This document shows, piece after piece, positions 17,390 through 27,402 of a stretch of DNA of 64,000 bases. The stretch comes from Arthrobacter sp. Soil782 (GTDB lineage Bacteria > Actinomycetota > Actinomycetes > Actinomycetales > Micrococcaceae): positions 79,968-143,967 of the forward strand of contig NZ_LMSO01000012.1 of NCBI RefSeq assembly GCF_001428435.1. Reading direction: 5' to 3'. The notes under the pieces are model-generated. The model searched no databases and was not told the origin of the DNA. It saw only the letters and a program-made list of their open reading frames with translations. Made by a program: the position numbers and the translations under genes. How positions within the stretch are numbered: the first letter of the stretch is position 1; each line of letters begins with the position of its first letter.

Positions 17390-18478
17390 ATGAATCGGAT
17401 AGCAGTGGTGGGAGCAGGAATCGTCGGGCTGGCTACGGCACATGCCCTTCGGAAAACGGGCGCGGACGTCACTATTTACGAGTCCGGAACGCCCGGCGGC
17501 GGACAGTCCGCCGGTGACGGGCGAATCTTCCGGCACGCCCATGACGACGTCCGGCTTGCCGGATTCGTTAGCTCCAGCCGCACTCTCTGGCGGCAGTGGG
17601 AGGCCGAGTTCGGTGTGGAACTGGTGTCCGATGCCGGAGCGGTGGCGATCGGCGACAGCGTCGAGGACAAGCTGCGCATCCTCAGCGACCTTCCACATAT
17701 CCGCGTGGCGCTCCTGGCCCAGGGCCAACTCGGATCCGCTCTGCCGATCCTCGCTGATTTCCAGGGTAAGGCCATGCTCGATGTGGACGGCGGTGCTATC
17801 CGTACGCTCGCCGCATTCCGTGCGCTGACCGTGAGCCTGCAGGCCGCGCTGGTGGCGGATCACGTACTGACCGTCCAGCACACCAGCGACGGCGATGTCG
17901 AAATTCGTACCGGAACCCGGGTGGACCGTTTCGACCATGCTGTCCTCTGCGCGGGCCGAGGCACGGCCCCACTGGCGCGGAATGCAGGGCTCGAGATCCC
18001 CGTTGAACTTGCCGCCCATGCCCGCGTGACGTTCGAGGTACGGGAAGCCGCCGGAACTCCGCTGCCCACCTTCCAGGACGGCAGCGGAACTTTCGGAGAA
18101 ACCGGAGTCTACGCGGCCCCTTCAGCCGATAACCGTTCCTACTCGGTAGGCCTCAGCGAAACAACCAGGGTACGGCAGGACGGAAGCCTCGCGGATCCTC
18201 CTGCACTCGAATCCCTCGCGGACCGTGCAGCGGCCTATGTCCGCCACGCTTTGCCGGGACTGAATTCCGAGCCGTCCGGCTACGTGCACTGCTGGGTGAC
18301 CCGTCTGCCCTGGGGGGAGGACGGTGTCGGGGTCTGGTCCACAGGCAAGATCAGCGCCATTGCCGGCCATAACCTCTTCAAACAGGCACCGGCGCTGGGG
18401 GAGGCGCTGGCCGAAACTGCGTTGTCCGGCGTCGTGCCGTCCCTACTGCGTCCGGAAGCGCAGCTCGGCAAGGGCTGA
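17390..18478 (+). CDS. FAD-dependent amine/amino-acid oxidase (DAO family)
   Basis: This 362-residue flavoprotein has an N-terminal Rossmann motif, IAVVGAGIVGLATAHALRKT, then GGGQSAGDGRIFRHAH, which resembles sarcosine oxidase and other DAO enzymes. The C-terminal part contains the second FAD contact region (IAGHNLFKQAPALGEALAE). The substrate is not evident; a secondary amine or D-amino acid is typical for the family. The gene stands alone and is convergent with the polyketide operon, 28 bases away. The start at ATG 17390 lacks a clear ribosome site. Confidence 0.8.
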   Translation: MNRIAVVGAGIVGLATAHALRKTGADVTIYESGTPGGGQSAGDGRIFRHAHDDVRLAGFVSSSRTLWRQWEAEFGVELVSDAGAVAIGDSVEDKLRILSDLPHIRVALLAQGQLGSALPILADFQGKAMLDVDGGAIRTLAAFRALTVSLQAALVADHVLTVQHTSDGDVEIRTGTRVDRFDHAVLCAGRGTAPLARNAGLEIPVELAAHARVTFEVREAAGTPLPTFQDGSGTFGETGVYAAPSADNRSYSVGLSETTRVRQDGSLADPPALESLADRAAAYVRHALPGLNSEPSGYVHCWVTRLPWGEDGVGVWSTGKISAIAGHNLFKQAPALGEALAETALSGVVPSLLRPEAQLGKG

Positions 18479-18506
18479 TCCGCCGGCATTTCCCGTGCCG
18501 TGAGCC

Positions 18507-19628
18507 TCAGTGCATCGTGAAGGTGCGGGCTACGGCATCGTGAACGCTGGGTACTCCGGCCATCCTGCCCATCACCCGATTACGCAGTCCCAGCATGCCC
18601 GGCGGCAGTGGACGCCCAAGGATCATGTTGATGTGCGCCTGACGCGAGGCTGCCAGGGCTGCCCGGCGCCGCTCCTCGTTGAAGCGCCGAAGTCCAAGCC
18701 CGACGTCGGTGCCCGCCAGCGAAGCGATGACCAACGGCACGAGCTGCACGGCATCGAGCCACCCCAGGTTCATGCCCTGCCCGCCAATAGGGGACACCTC
18801 ATGCGCGGCATCGCCGATCAGCGCAATACGCCCCTGCACAAACCGTTCCGCTATGCGCCGCCGTACCGCAAAGGAGCTCAACATCGTGTTGTTCCGGGTA
18901 TCGACGCCCACACCGGTGCGGCTCGCCACCAGCTCCGCGACTGCCTCGGCCGTGGGGTCTTTCACCAGCGACGGCATCCGCACAACCCAGCGTCGGACCG
19001 AGCCGGGCAACGGGAAAGACTCAACAATCCCGGCCGGCTCCAGGTACAGGGCAGCGGTGCTTCCGTCACCGGTGGTGTCAGGGAAATCGCCCATGACGTA
19101 GGCGTCGGGATACGGCCGGATGCTCCCGCCGATGCCCGCCGCATCGCGTACGGTGCTTCTGGCCCCGTCGGCCCCGATGAGCAACGTGGACCGGTGGGTG
19201 CCGTTGTCCGTAATGGTCAGAACCTCACTCCCGACGTCGTGAACGGCCTCGACGGTTTCGCCCCTGCGCAGCGCGTCCGGTGCCAGCTCAGCGAGCCGCT
19301 CCGAAAGGATGCGCTCCGTCTGCTCTTGGGGGATCGCGAGCACGTAACGGTGCCTGCCGGGAAGGGACGAGAACGACAGCTCCGCGACCGTCCGACCGCG
19401 GCTCCGCGCAACACCGCCGGGGATCTGAACGCCCGCGGCAACCAGGCTCTCCGCTACTCCAGCCTGTTCCAGTGCGGCAAGCGCCGGTGGGTGGATGCCT
19501 ATCGCCCGGGAGTGCGAACTGCGCTCGGTGCGGCGCTCCAGGACCTGAACCTCAACACCTGACTGCGCCAGCAGGATCGCGGCGTACAGCCCTACCGGCC
19601 CACCGCCGACTATCAGGACATCAGGCAC
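18507..19628 (-). CDS. FAD-dependent aromatic hydroxylase, SrsC-like
   Basis: This 373-residue flavoprotein monooxygenase belongs to the p-hydroxybenzoate hydroxylase family. It has the FAD motif VLIVGGGPVGLYAAILLAQS, the DG motif LLIGADGARSTVRDAAG and the GD motif GRIALIGDAAHEVSPIGGQG. It starts with GTG at 19628 and overlaps the methyltransferase by eight bases. As third gene after a type III polyketide synthase and a methyltransferase, it matches SrsC of Streptomyces griseus, which hydroxylates the alkylresorcinol ring to a quinol/quinone lipid. The product here is inferred, not shown. Confidence 0.83.
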   Translation of the reverse strand: MPDVLIVGGGPVGLYAAILLAQSGVEVQVLERRTERSSHSRAIGIHPPALAALEQAGVAESLVAAGVQIPGGVARSRGRTVAELSFSSLPGRHRYVLAIPQEQTERILSERLAELAPDALRRGETVEAVHDVGSEVLTITDNGTHRSTLLIGADGARSTVRDAAGIGGSIRPYPDAYVMGDFPDTTGDGSTAALYLEPAGIVESFPLPGSVRRWVVRMPSLVKDPTAEAVAELVASRTGVGVDTRNNTMLSSFAVRRRIAERFVQGRIALIGDAAHEVSPIGGQGMNLGWLDAVQLVPLVIASLAGTDVGLGLRRFNEERRRAALAASRQAHINMILGRPLPPGMLGLRNRVMGRMAGVPSVHDAVARTFTMH

Positions 19629-20307
19629 GGTGCACCAGCAGGTTCCGGAACGGCACCTGCCGCTCCACGCGCCAGCCAGAAGGCACGACGGCGCGCAGTT
19701 CCTCCGCGAGGTAGCTTCGCCGGATCGACGTCAGCCCGTCCTCGCGGATGTAGGAACCGGGCAACGGCAGGGTGGCCACGGAGAACAGTGCAAACCCCAC
19801 CCGGGTCCGCGACAGGTCACTGTGCAGGGCGAGCCGCGTGCCCAGCTTCTCCGAATCGCTGAGCAGTCCGCTCAGCTCGTCCGGCGCGAGGTGGTGGAGC
19901 ACATGGTTGGAGGTAACGACGTCGAACTGGGCACCTTCGGCGACCAGTTCCGAACTGAACGCGCGCCGGAACGTGAGCCCCGGCGTCGTCGGTTGGCTGT
20001 TTGCGAACGCATTCGCGCGTGCGTCGGGGTCAATCGCGGTGATCTCCAGCCTGAAGCCGTCGCGGGCAGCCCAGCGGGCAAGCGCGCGGGGGATGTCGCC
20101 GCCGCCTGAGCCGATGTCGAGCAGCGTATTGGTACGCGACGTAGGCAGGACTGGCCGGATGTAGCGCGCCCAGGTGCGATGCCAACCGGCGACCGAACGG
20201 TTGACGAGCGGGAACTGGGCGTAGGTGCGGTCGAGCTTGGACGGATCGCAGTCCGGCTTGTCCATCTCCTCGATTGCCGTGAGGTTCCGGGAGGCGAGGA
20301 AGGTCAT
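19621..20307 (-). CDS. SAM-dependent methyltransferase, SrsB-like
   Basis: This 228-residue class I methyltransferase has motif I LLDIGSGGGDIPRALARWA, an acidic residue after strand 2 (ITAIDPDA) and NHVLHHLAPDE as motif IV/V. Its ATG directly follows the polyketide synthase stop (TGAATG) and its own end overlaps the hydroxylase gene, so all three genes are cotranslated. By analogy with SrsB, it may O-methylate an alkylresorcinol. A role on another polyketide ring is possible. Confidence 0.82.
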   Translation of the reverse strand: MTFLASRNLTAIEEMDKPDCDPSKLDRTYAQFPLVNRSVAGWHRTWARYIRPVLPTSRTNTLLDIGSGGGDIPRALARWAARDGFRLEITAIDPDARANAFANSQPTTPGLTFRRAFSSELVAEGAQFDVVTSNHVLHHLAPDELSGLLSDSEKLGTRLALHSDLSRTRVGFALFSVATLPLPGSYIREDGLTSIRRSYLAEELRAVVPSGWRVERQVPFRNLLVHRA

Positions 20308-21444
20308 TCAGGCGGATGTCTTGGTCAGGAGGGCGGTTTCCACCGTGAGCCCCGGCCCGAAGGCCATCGAGCAGATGCGCTCATCGGTGTCCGAGCCGGG
20401 CTGGTCCAGGATGTGCTTGAGGACAAACATCACGGTGGCGCTGCTCATGTTCCCGTAGTTCCGCAGCGTTTCCCGGGCGGGGACCAGCTGGTCATCACTG
20501 AGCTTCAGCTTGGCCTGCACCTTGTCCAGGATGCTGCGGCCGCCCGGGTGGATGGCCCAGTGCTCGATGTCCCGGTACTCAAGCCCGATCAGGGACTCAT
20601 CGCGCTCGAGCAGGGGGGCGAGGGCGCCGACGATGTGCTCGTCGATAATGTGCGGCACGTAGGTTCCGAGGACCATCTCGAAACCCTCGTCCCCGATGTT
20701 CCAGGCCATCGATTCCTCGCCGACCGGGGTCAGGGTGGTTTCGAAGAAGTCGAGGGACAGGGCAGGTCCCGACGGCGGCGCCAGATCAGTCCGCGCGGTA
20801 ATGACCGCTGCCGCTGCGCCGTCGGCAAAGAGGGACGTCCCCACAATCGTGTCCGGGTTGTTGGAGGACCGCACGTGCAACGAGCACAGCTCGGCGCTGA
20901 CCACGAGGACCACTGCGTTGGGATCGGCGTCGCAAAAAGATTTCGCCGCGCGCAGCGCCGGGAACGCCGCGTAGCACCCCATGAAGCCGAGGTGGTAGCG
21001 CTGTGCGGACGGGTTCAGGCCCAGTGCACGGACGATTTTGTAGTCCGGGCCCGGGTTGAAGAACCCGGTGCAGGAAACTGTCACCACGTGCGTGATGTCC
21101 TCAGCTTCAACTCCCTCTGCTGCATCCAGCGCTTTCTGTGCAGCTTCCACGAACAGCTTGGTGCCGGCTTCGGCGTAGACCTCGTTCCGGGCCTTGGTGC
21201 CCGGGCTGAGGATGGTCATGGTGTCCGAGTCGAAGAACACCGGGGCCTCGCTGTGGCGTTCGAGGGTGAGCTCCTCCACCGCCGTGTAACGCGTATCGAT
21301 GCCGGAGGAATCGAACGCGGCAGTCACCAGCCGCTGCCCCAACCTGTTCAGCCCCGGCTGCGCTGCAAAGACATCCCGTACCTGGGACTGCACCATGACG
21401 GTGGTCGGTACGGCGGTTTCGAGGGACCTCATCAGGACTGTCAT
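20308..21444 (-). CDS. Type III polyketide synthase, SrsA-like
   Basis: This 378-residue chalcone-synthase-fold homodimeric enzyme builds polyketides from acyl-CoA and malonyl-CoA. The catalytic triad is clear: Cys in GFMGCYAAFPALR, His in HWAIHPGGRSILD and Asn in NYGNMSSATVMF. It is the first gene of a three-gene operon with a methyltransferase and flavin hydroxylase, the layout of the alkylresorcinol (phenolic lipid) operon of S. griseus. The ATG at 21444 has no ribosome site, but a promoter places transcription start at the ATG itself, so the mRNA is probably leaderless. An internal ATG at 21432 is less likely. Confidence 0.92.
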   Translation of the reverse strand: MTVLMRSLETAVPTTVMVQSQVRDVFAAQPGLNRLGQRLVTAAFDSSGIDTRYTAVEELTLERHSEAPVFFDSDTMTILSPGTKARNEVYAEAGTKLFVEAAQKALDAAEGVEAEDITHVVTVSCTGFFNPGPDYKIVRALGLNPSAQRYHLGFMGCYAAFPALRAAKSFCDADPNAVVLVVSAELCSLHVRSSNNPDTIVGTSLFADGAAAAVITARTDLAPPSGPALSLDFFETTLTPVGEESMAWNIGDEGFEMVLGTYVPHIIDEHIVGALAPLLERDESLIGLEYRDIEHWAIHPGGRSILDKVQAKLKLSDDQLVPARETLRNYGNMSSATVMFVLKHILDQPGSDTDERICSMAFGPGLTVETALLTKTSA

Positions 21445-21449
21445 AGTTC

Positions 21450-21479
21450 ATTGTTAGGCGACCGAGTAACTGAACACAA
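21450..21479 (-). promoter_or_regulatory. Leaderless promoter of the type III PKS operon
   Basis: On the minus strand, -35 TTGTGT (21474-21479) and -10 TAACAA (21451-21456) are 17 bases apart. Six bases separate the -10 from the ATG at 21444, so transcription should begin at the start codon. Confidence 0.55.
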
Positions 21480-21560
21480 TACGAACCAGTCCGCCGGGAA
21501 GTCTGCTGCCCCTGCGCTGTGCCTCTGAGACGCCCGCCGCCCGTGGCGTAGCGTGTTGCT

Positions 21561-22640
21561 ATGGCACTGCTCCGGAACGTACAACGACGACGCACACGCG
21601 GCCCCGAGCAAGCGGGCCGTATGCTCCGCCATGGCTCGGTGTGGGCGGTATCGGCGGTGCTACTGGCCGGGTGCAGTGCGGCACCTCCGAACACCGCTTC
21701 GGAGTCTCCTGAAACATCTGCCTCGTCTTCCGCAGCCACGCCAACCGCTTCAGAAACGCCGACTCCCGGGTCCTCGCCGACCGCACCTGCAACGCCCACT
21801 CCGTCTGCAACACCCACGCCCTCTGCCGAACCCACCCCGGAGCGTTTCGAGCTTCCCCGCGGCGGGGTGGAATTGTTTCCGGACTACCGCCTTGTCGGGT
21901 TCAGCGGGCATCCCTACTCAGCCGCACTGGGCAGGCTCGGCATCGGTGCAATCGATGAGCGGGTGGACGAGATCGAGGCACTCGGGAAGGAGCTGGCCGG
22001 CGAGCGCAAGGTGATGCCGGCGCTGGAGCTGATTGCCGTCGTCGTGCAGGCTGATCCGGGTGCCGACGGCGCCTACCGGACCCGCGCGTCCGATGAGATC
22101 ATCAGCGGGTACCTCGAGGCCGCCCGCAGGCATGACGGGATGCTGATCCTGAATGTCCAGCCCGGCCGGGCGAGCATGGCGGAGGAAGTCCGTGCGCTTG
22201 AGAAGTGGCTGGTGGAGCCGGATGTCGGTGTGGCGCTTGATCCCGAGTGGGACATTACGGCGGAGCAGCTTCCCGGGCGTTCCTACGGGCACACCACGGG
22301 TGAGGAAATCAACGAGATTGCTGCGTACCTCGATGGTCTGGTGACCGAGAATAACCTTCCGCAGAAGCCGCTCGTGTTTCATCAGGTCGCTCCCGGCGTC
22401 GTCAGTAATGTGGCGGCGATCCAGGAATACGCAGGGGTGGAAGTTATCCGGAGCGTGGACGGAATCGGGTCCGCGGCGATGAAAATCGAGACCTACAACC
22501 TGCTGATGAAAGACCTCCCTCCGACTGTCCACCCAGGGTTCAAGCTGTTCTTCGAGGAGGACGTGGTGCTGGGTCCGCTGATGACGCCGGCCGAGGTCCT
22601 GGCGCTCACACCGCAGCCGGAGTACGTTCTGTACGAGTAG
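21561..22640 (+). CDS. Putative secreted lipoprotein of unknown function
   Basis: This protein has up to 359 residues and a lipobox VLLAGC (Cys38 from this start), so it is probably membrane-anchored outside the cell. A second in-frame ATG at 21621 gives a more normal 18-residue signal. Residues 42-95 are a Pro/Thr/Ser linker with repeated TPTPS units. The remaining 260 residues form a globular domain (GGVELFPDYRLVGFSGHP at its start, GVALDPEWDI in the middle, HPGFKLFFEEDVVLGPLMTP near the end). I do not recognise the domain. It is divergent from the polyketide operon. Confidence 0.7.
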   Translation: MALLRNVQRRRTRGPEQAGRMLRHGSVWAVSAVLLAGCSAAPPNTASESPETSASSSAATPTASETPTPGSSPTAPATPTPSATPTPSAEPTPERFELPRGGVELFPDYRLVGFSGHPYSAALGRLGIGAIDERVDEIEALGKELAGERKVMPALELIAVVVQADPGADGAYRTRASDEIISGYLEAARRHDGMLILNVQPGRASMAEEVRALEKWLVEPDVGVALDPEWDITAEQLPGRSYGHTTGEEINEIAAYLDGLVTENNLPQKPLVFHQVAPGVVSNVAAIQEYAGVEVIRSVDGIGSAAMKIETYNLLMKDLPPTVHPGFKLFFEEDVVLGPLMTPAEVLALTPQPEYVLYE

Positions 22641-22655
22641 GACCCATCCAGAGTC

Positions 22656-22675
22656 CCTGTGTTGCCGAACACAGG
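22656..22675 (+). terminator. Short hairpin between the two lipoprotein genes
   Basis: CCTGTGTT (22656-22663) pairs with AACACAGG (22668-22675) around a GCCG loop, 16 bases after the first lipoprotein gene. There is no T run, so it is a weak terminator candidate. Confidence 0.4.
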
Positions 22676-22702
22676 TAAAGGCTTCTTTGAGGGATGGTGG
22701 AC

Positions 22703-23347
22703 ATGGCGGTTCGATCGGCAGCACTGGTTGGTGGCGCCCTGCTCGCTGCGCTCTTCACCAGCGGATGCATGGCTGTCGAGGAGAACCCGCTCGACGTGAA
22801 CTCTCCGCGCTCGCAGGAGAACGTCAGCGCGGTCCAGCAGACGGTGGCGGACTTCGGTGAGGACCCCCTGAACCTCGCCGAGAACGGCGCCACGCTCTGC
22901 GCCACTCAGCCTGACATCGGTTACCAGGAATTCACGGTCCTGGTGCACAACGAGGCGCTTGAAACCTTCACTCTCGACGACGTCACCCTGCAGAATCCTG
23001 AGGGGCTCACCCTCGTGAGCGCTGAGGTGTCCACGGCCAACCGGGAGGGTCACCACAAGGCACACGGCGAGGACGACGGCGGCGCTCACGGCACGCACAG
23101 CGCGGAACCGGCGCCTGCAGCTCCTGCCGAGACGGCTGAGCCGGCCGGCCCGGTTGAGCCGGTGCCAGCGGAGGGCTACAACATCACCACCCATGAGTAC
23201 GTGAATTTGGTGGTGGCGGTCTCGATCGCTGACGGTGTTGACGGAGGCACGTCCCAGGGCGTTTCCGTTGCGTACTCTGCCAGTGGACAGGAATTCACGG
23301 GTACCCACCCGCTTGCGATCGAGCTGAACCGCGAGAGCTGCGCCTAA
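22703..23347 (+). CDS. Small secreted lipoprotein with His-rich segment, unknown function
   Basis: This protein of 214 residues has signal peptide AVRSAALVGGALLAALFTSGC, processed before the Cys at about residue 22. A conserved-looking beta domain (about 60-110 and 160-214) is interrupted by a His/Asp/Glu stretch (GHHKAHGEDDGGAHGTHS) and an Ala/Pro/Glu linker. The histidine-rich loop could bind metal, which is inference. ATG 22694, GTG 22697 and ATG 22703 are all in frame; 22703 is chosen for its nine-base spacing from GAGGG (22689-22693). Function unknown. Confidence 0.7.
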   Translation: MAVRSAALVGGALLAALFTSGCMAVEENPLDVNSPRSQENVSAVQQTVADFGEDPLNLAENGATLCATQPDIGYQEFTVLVHNEALETFTLDDVTLQNPEGLTLVSAEVSTANREGHHKAHGEDDGGAHGTHSAEPAPAAPAETAEPAGPVEPVPAEGYNITTHEYVNLVVAVSIADGVDGGTSQGVSVAYSASGQEFTGTHPLAIELNRESCA

Positions 23348-23389
23348 TCCTCCCTCCACAGCGGGGCAGCCTTTTAGATTGCTGACTGC

Positions 23390-25828
23390 GTGAATGCCAC
23401 AATGGCAGGCGTGAGCGCACCAGTTACTACTCCCTTGTCCATCTTCAAGCAACTCGCTGAGGAACTCCGCGTCCAGCAATGGCAGATCAAGGCCGCGGTG
23501 GACCTGCTCGACGGCGGATCAACCGTTCCCTTCATTGCTCGCTACCGTAAGGAAGTAACCGGAACCCTTGACGACGCACAGCTGCGTGAGCTGGAGGAGA
23601 GGCTGCGCTATCTGCGCGAACTTGAGGAGCGGCGCGCGGCCGTGCTTGAGGCGATCGAAGCGCAGGGCAAGCTCACCGCTGAGCTTCGTGCCGCCGTCGT
23701 CGGTGCTACCACCAAGGCGCGGTTGGAGGATATCTACCTGCCTTTCAAGACCAAGCGGCGCACCAAAGCTCAGATTGCACGGGAAGCCGGGCTGGAGCCG
23801 CTCGCGGACTCACTTCTCGCCAACCCATCGCTCGAACCCGTTGCTGAAGCAGGCCGCTTCCTGAACGAGAGCGTTCCCACGGCCGAAGACGCGCTGGCCG
23901 GTGCCCGGGCGCTGCTCGTGGAGCGTGCCGGGCAGGACGCCGACCTGCTCGCTGACCTGCGTGAACGGCTGTGGAGGCAGGGCCGGCTGCGCTCGCAGGT
24001 GGTTTCCGGCAAGGAAGCCGAGGGCCAGAAGTTCTCCGACTACTTCGACTTTGTGCAGGCGCCGTCCGCCATGCCGTCGCACCGGGCCCTGGCACTGCTG
24101 CGCGGCGAGAAGGAAGGCGTGCTGCAGCTGACGCTCACCGAGGCTGACTCCACCGACGCTGAGGCTGCGTTGCGTGCCAAGCGCCGCTTCGAGAACTCCG
24201 TGGCCGCCTTCCTGGGCGTTGCGGATCAGGGCCGGCCGGCGGATGCGTGGCTCATGGTGACGGCCCAGCAGGCCTGGCGACGGTTGCTCGCCAAGCTCTC
24301 GATCGACCTCCGGGTGCGGCTGTTTGTGGAGGCGGAGACGGAAGCGGTGCGGGTCTTCGCTGCGAACCTGCGCGATGTGCTGCTCGCGGCGCCCGCGGGT
24401 GGACGTACCACCATCGGGCTGGATCCCGGCCTTCGGACCGGTGTGAAGGTCGCCGTGGTGGACGGGACGGGCAAGGTCCTCGAAACAGCGACAATTTATC
24501 CGCACGCCCCCGCGAAGAAGTGGGATGACGCGTTGACTGTGCTCTCGCGGATGGTAACCACCCACAACGTCGAGCTCATCGCCATCGGCAACGGCACGGC
24601 GTCACGGGAGACGGACAAGCTTGCGTCCGAACTGATCTCGCTTATGTCCGGGCGTACCCTGCAGAAACTGGTTGTTTCCGAGGCAGGCGCGTCGGTGTAT
24701 TCAGCGTCAGCGTTGGCATCGGCGGAGCTGCCTGAGCTGGATGTGTCGCTGCGTGGTGCTGTGTCGATTGCCAGGCGGCTGCAGGATCCGCTGGCCGAGT
24801 TGGTGAAGATTGACCCGAAGTCGATCGGCGTAGGCCAGTACCAGCATGACGTGAGTCCTGCCAAACTGGAGCGCTCGCTTGATGCCGTGATCGAAGACTG
24901 CGTGAACGCCGTGGGGGTGGACGTGAATACCGCATCGCTGTCGCTCCTGACAAGGGTGGCCGGCGTGGGGTCCCTGCTGAGCGGGAATATCGTTGCGCAC
25001 CGGGATGCGAACGGACCCTTTGCACGCCGAAGCGACCTTCTAAAGGTTCCCAGGCTTGGCGCCAAGGCGTTCGAGCAGTGTGCAGGCTTCCTCCGGATTG
25101 CCGGCGGACCTGAGCCGCTGGATGCCTCCAGCGTGCACCCCGAGGCTTATTCTGTGGCGCGGCGAATGGTGAACGACGCCAGTGGCTCGCTTCGGTCACT
25201 GAACCTCGCGGAGTACGTTGACGATTCGATCGGGCTGCCCACGCTGCAGGATATCCTCACTGAGCTCGAGAAACCGGGGCGGGATCCGCGGCCCGCGTTT
25301 GTCGCGGCCTCCTTTGCTGATGTCGAGAAGATTTCAGATCTGCGCCCGGGAATGATCATCGACGGGGTGGTCACGAATGTTGCTGCTTTTGGCGCGTTCG
25401 TGGACGTCGGGGTGCACCAGGATGGGCTGGTGCACGTTTCAGCGATGGCCGACCGCTTCATCAGCGATCCCCATGAAGTTGTGAAGTCCGGCCAGGTAGT
25501 AAAGGTCAGGGTGTTGGAGGCGGACCCGGACCGCAAACGGATCTCCCTCAGCCTGCGCCTTACTGAGGACGCCGCGAACCGGGGGGCCAGACCGGACAGT
25601 GGGGCGCGGGGCGGCGGGTCCGATCGTCGCGCGCGACGCGGTGAAGAGACGGACCGCCGTCGTCATCCGAGCGGTGGGCAAGGGGGCAGTCCGAAGCCCG
25701 GCTCTTCAAAGCCGGGAGGCATCTCCAGCGCGGGAGCGGCGAAGCAGGGCGGCAAGGGCGCACCGGCTCCGGCGAACAGCGCAATGGCGGAGGCGCTTCG
25801 GGCTGCGGGGTTGGCGCCGCGGGACTAG
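23390..25828 (+). CDS. tex: Tex family S1 RNA-binding protein
   Basis: This 812-residue nucleic-acid-binding transcription accessory protein has the full Tex order: N-terminal helical/HTH region, YqgF-like RNase H fold (TTIGLDPGLRTGVKVAVVDG, about residue 345), helix-hairpin-helix repeats (LTRVAGVGSLLSGNIVAHRD, about 525) and an S1 domain (MIIDGVVTNVAAFGAFVDVG, about 655). The tail of about 90 residues is rich in Arg, Gly and Lys and likely disordered. Start is uncertain among GTG 23390, ATG 23402 and GTG 23411; no good ribosome site is seen. A TAGATT box at 23374-23379 could make 23390 near-leaderless. Confidence 0.92.
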   Translation: MNATMAGVSAPVTTPLSIFKQLAEELRVQQWQIKAAVDLLDGGSTVPFIARYRKEVTGTLDDAQLRELEERLRYLRELEERRAAVLEAIEAQGKLTAELRAAVVGATTKARLEDIYLPFKTKRRTKAQIAREAGLEPLADSLLANPSLEPVAEAGRFLNESVPTAEDALAGARALLVERAGQDADLLADLRERLWRQGRLRSQVVSGKEAEGQKFSDYFDFVQAPSAMPSHRALALLRGEKEGVLQLTLTEADSTDAEAALRAKRRFENSVAAFLGVADQGRPADAWLMVTAQQAWRRLLAKLSIDLRVRLFVEAETEAVRVFAANLRDVLLAAPAGGRTTIGLDPGLRTGVKVAVVDGTGKVLETATIYPHAPAKKWDDALTVLSRMVTTHNVELIAIGNGTASRETDKLASELISLMSGRTLQKLVVSEAGASVYSASALASAELPELDVSLRGAVSIARRLQDPLAELVKIDPKSIGVGQYQHDVSPAKLERSLDAVIEDCVNAVGVDVNTASLSLLTRVAGVGSLLSGNIVAHRDANGPFARRSDLLKVPRLGAKAFEQCAGFLRIAGGPEPLDASSVHPEAYSVARRMVNDASGSLRSLNLAEYVDDSIGLPTLQDILTELEKPGRDPRPAFVAASFADVEKISDLRPGMIIDGVVTNVAAFGAFVDVGVHQDGLVHVSAMADRFISDPHEVVKSGQVVKVRVLEADPDRKRISLSLRLTEDAANRGARPDSGARGGGSDRRARRGEETDRRRHPSGGQGGSPKPGSSKPGGISSAGAAKQGGKGAPAPANSAMAEALRAAGLAPRD

Positions 25829-25863
25829 CGCGGGCAGCGACAACCGCGGCTTTCCAGTTCCGG

Positions 25864-25909
25864 ACACGAAAGAGCCCCGCAACGGGAACGTTGCAGGGCT
25901 CTTTCGTGT
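25864..25909. terminator. Bidirectional terminator between tex and rpf-type gene
   Basis: A 20-bp stem, ACACGAAAGAGCCCCGCAAC (25864-25883), pairs with 25890-25909 with one G-T wobble and a six-base loop. The A/T-rich outer part gives a TTTC-type tail in both directions, suiting the two convergent genes. Confidence 0.8.
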
Positions 25910-25921
25910 GTAGCTGAAACC

Positions 25922-26929
<1,008 letters not shown>

Positions 26930-27397
26930 ATGGACGCGCACCGGACAGTCACCTGTGAAATCCCTATGAGATGGTCAGACATGGACGCCTACGGGCACAT
27001 CAATAACGTCCAGGTGGTGCGGCTTCTCGAGGAAGCGCGTATCCAGGCGTTCGGCCCGCCGGGAGGGACCGGTGCCGCGGGCCAGGATCCGCCGGTGCCT
27101 CTCTTCAGCTCCGTGGCCGCAGGAGTGCAGGCGCTGGTGGTGGAACACCGCATCAAGTACACGGCCACCCTGGACTACCGGAACGTCCCGTTGAAAATCG
27201 AGGTGTGGATTGCAGACCTGAAAGCTGCGAGCCTCAACATCGCGTACCGCATCCATGATCCGGTGACTCGCCGGGTGTGCGTGCTGGCGCAGACCACGCT
27301 GGCTTTCGTGCACGGCGAATCGGAGTCGCTGCTTCGCATCACTGCTGAGCAGAAGCAGCAGCTGGCGCCCTACGTGGGCCCCGGCCTCTTCAGATAG
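26930..27397 (+). CDS. Hotdog-fold acyl-CoA thioesterase
   Basis: This 155-residue thioesterase of the 4-hydroxybenzoyl-CoA type hydrolyses acyl-CoA. The motif MRWSDMDAYGHINNVQVVRL contains the active-site Asp and is the family hallmark. EHRIKYTATLDYRNVPLKIE is the typical central strand pair. The ATG at 26930 has only AGGA directly abutting it, and a TAAAAC -10 box eight bases upstream suggests a leaderless start. The gene is single and convergent with the formaldehyde dehydrogenase. Substrate unknown. Confidence 0.85.
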   Translation: MDAHRTVTCEIPMRWSDMDAYGHINNVQVVRLLEEARIQAFGPPGGTGAAGQDPPVPLFSSVAAGVQALVVEHRIKYTATLDYRNVPLKIEVWIADLKAASLNIAYRIHDPVTRRVCVLAQTTLAFVHGESESLLRITAEQKQQLAPYVGPGLFR

Positions 27398-27402
27398 ACC
27401 CA

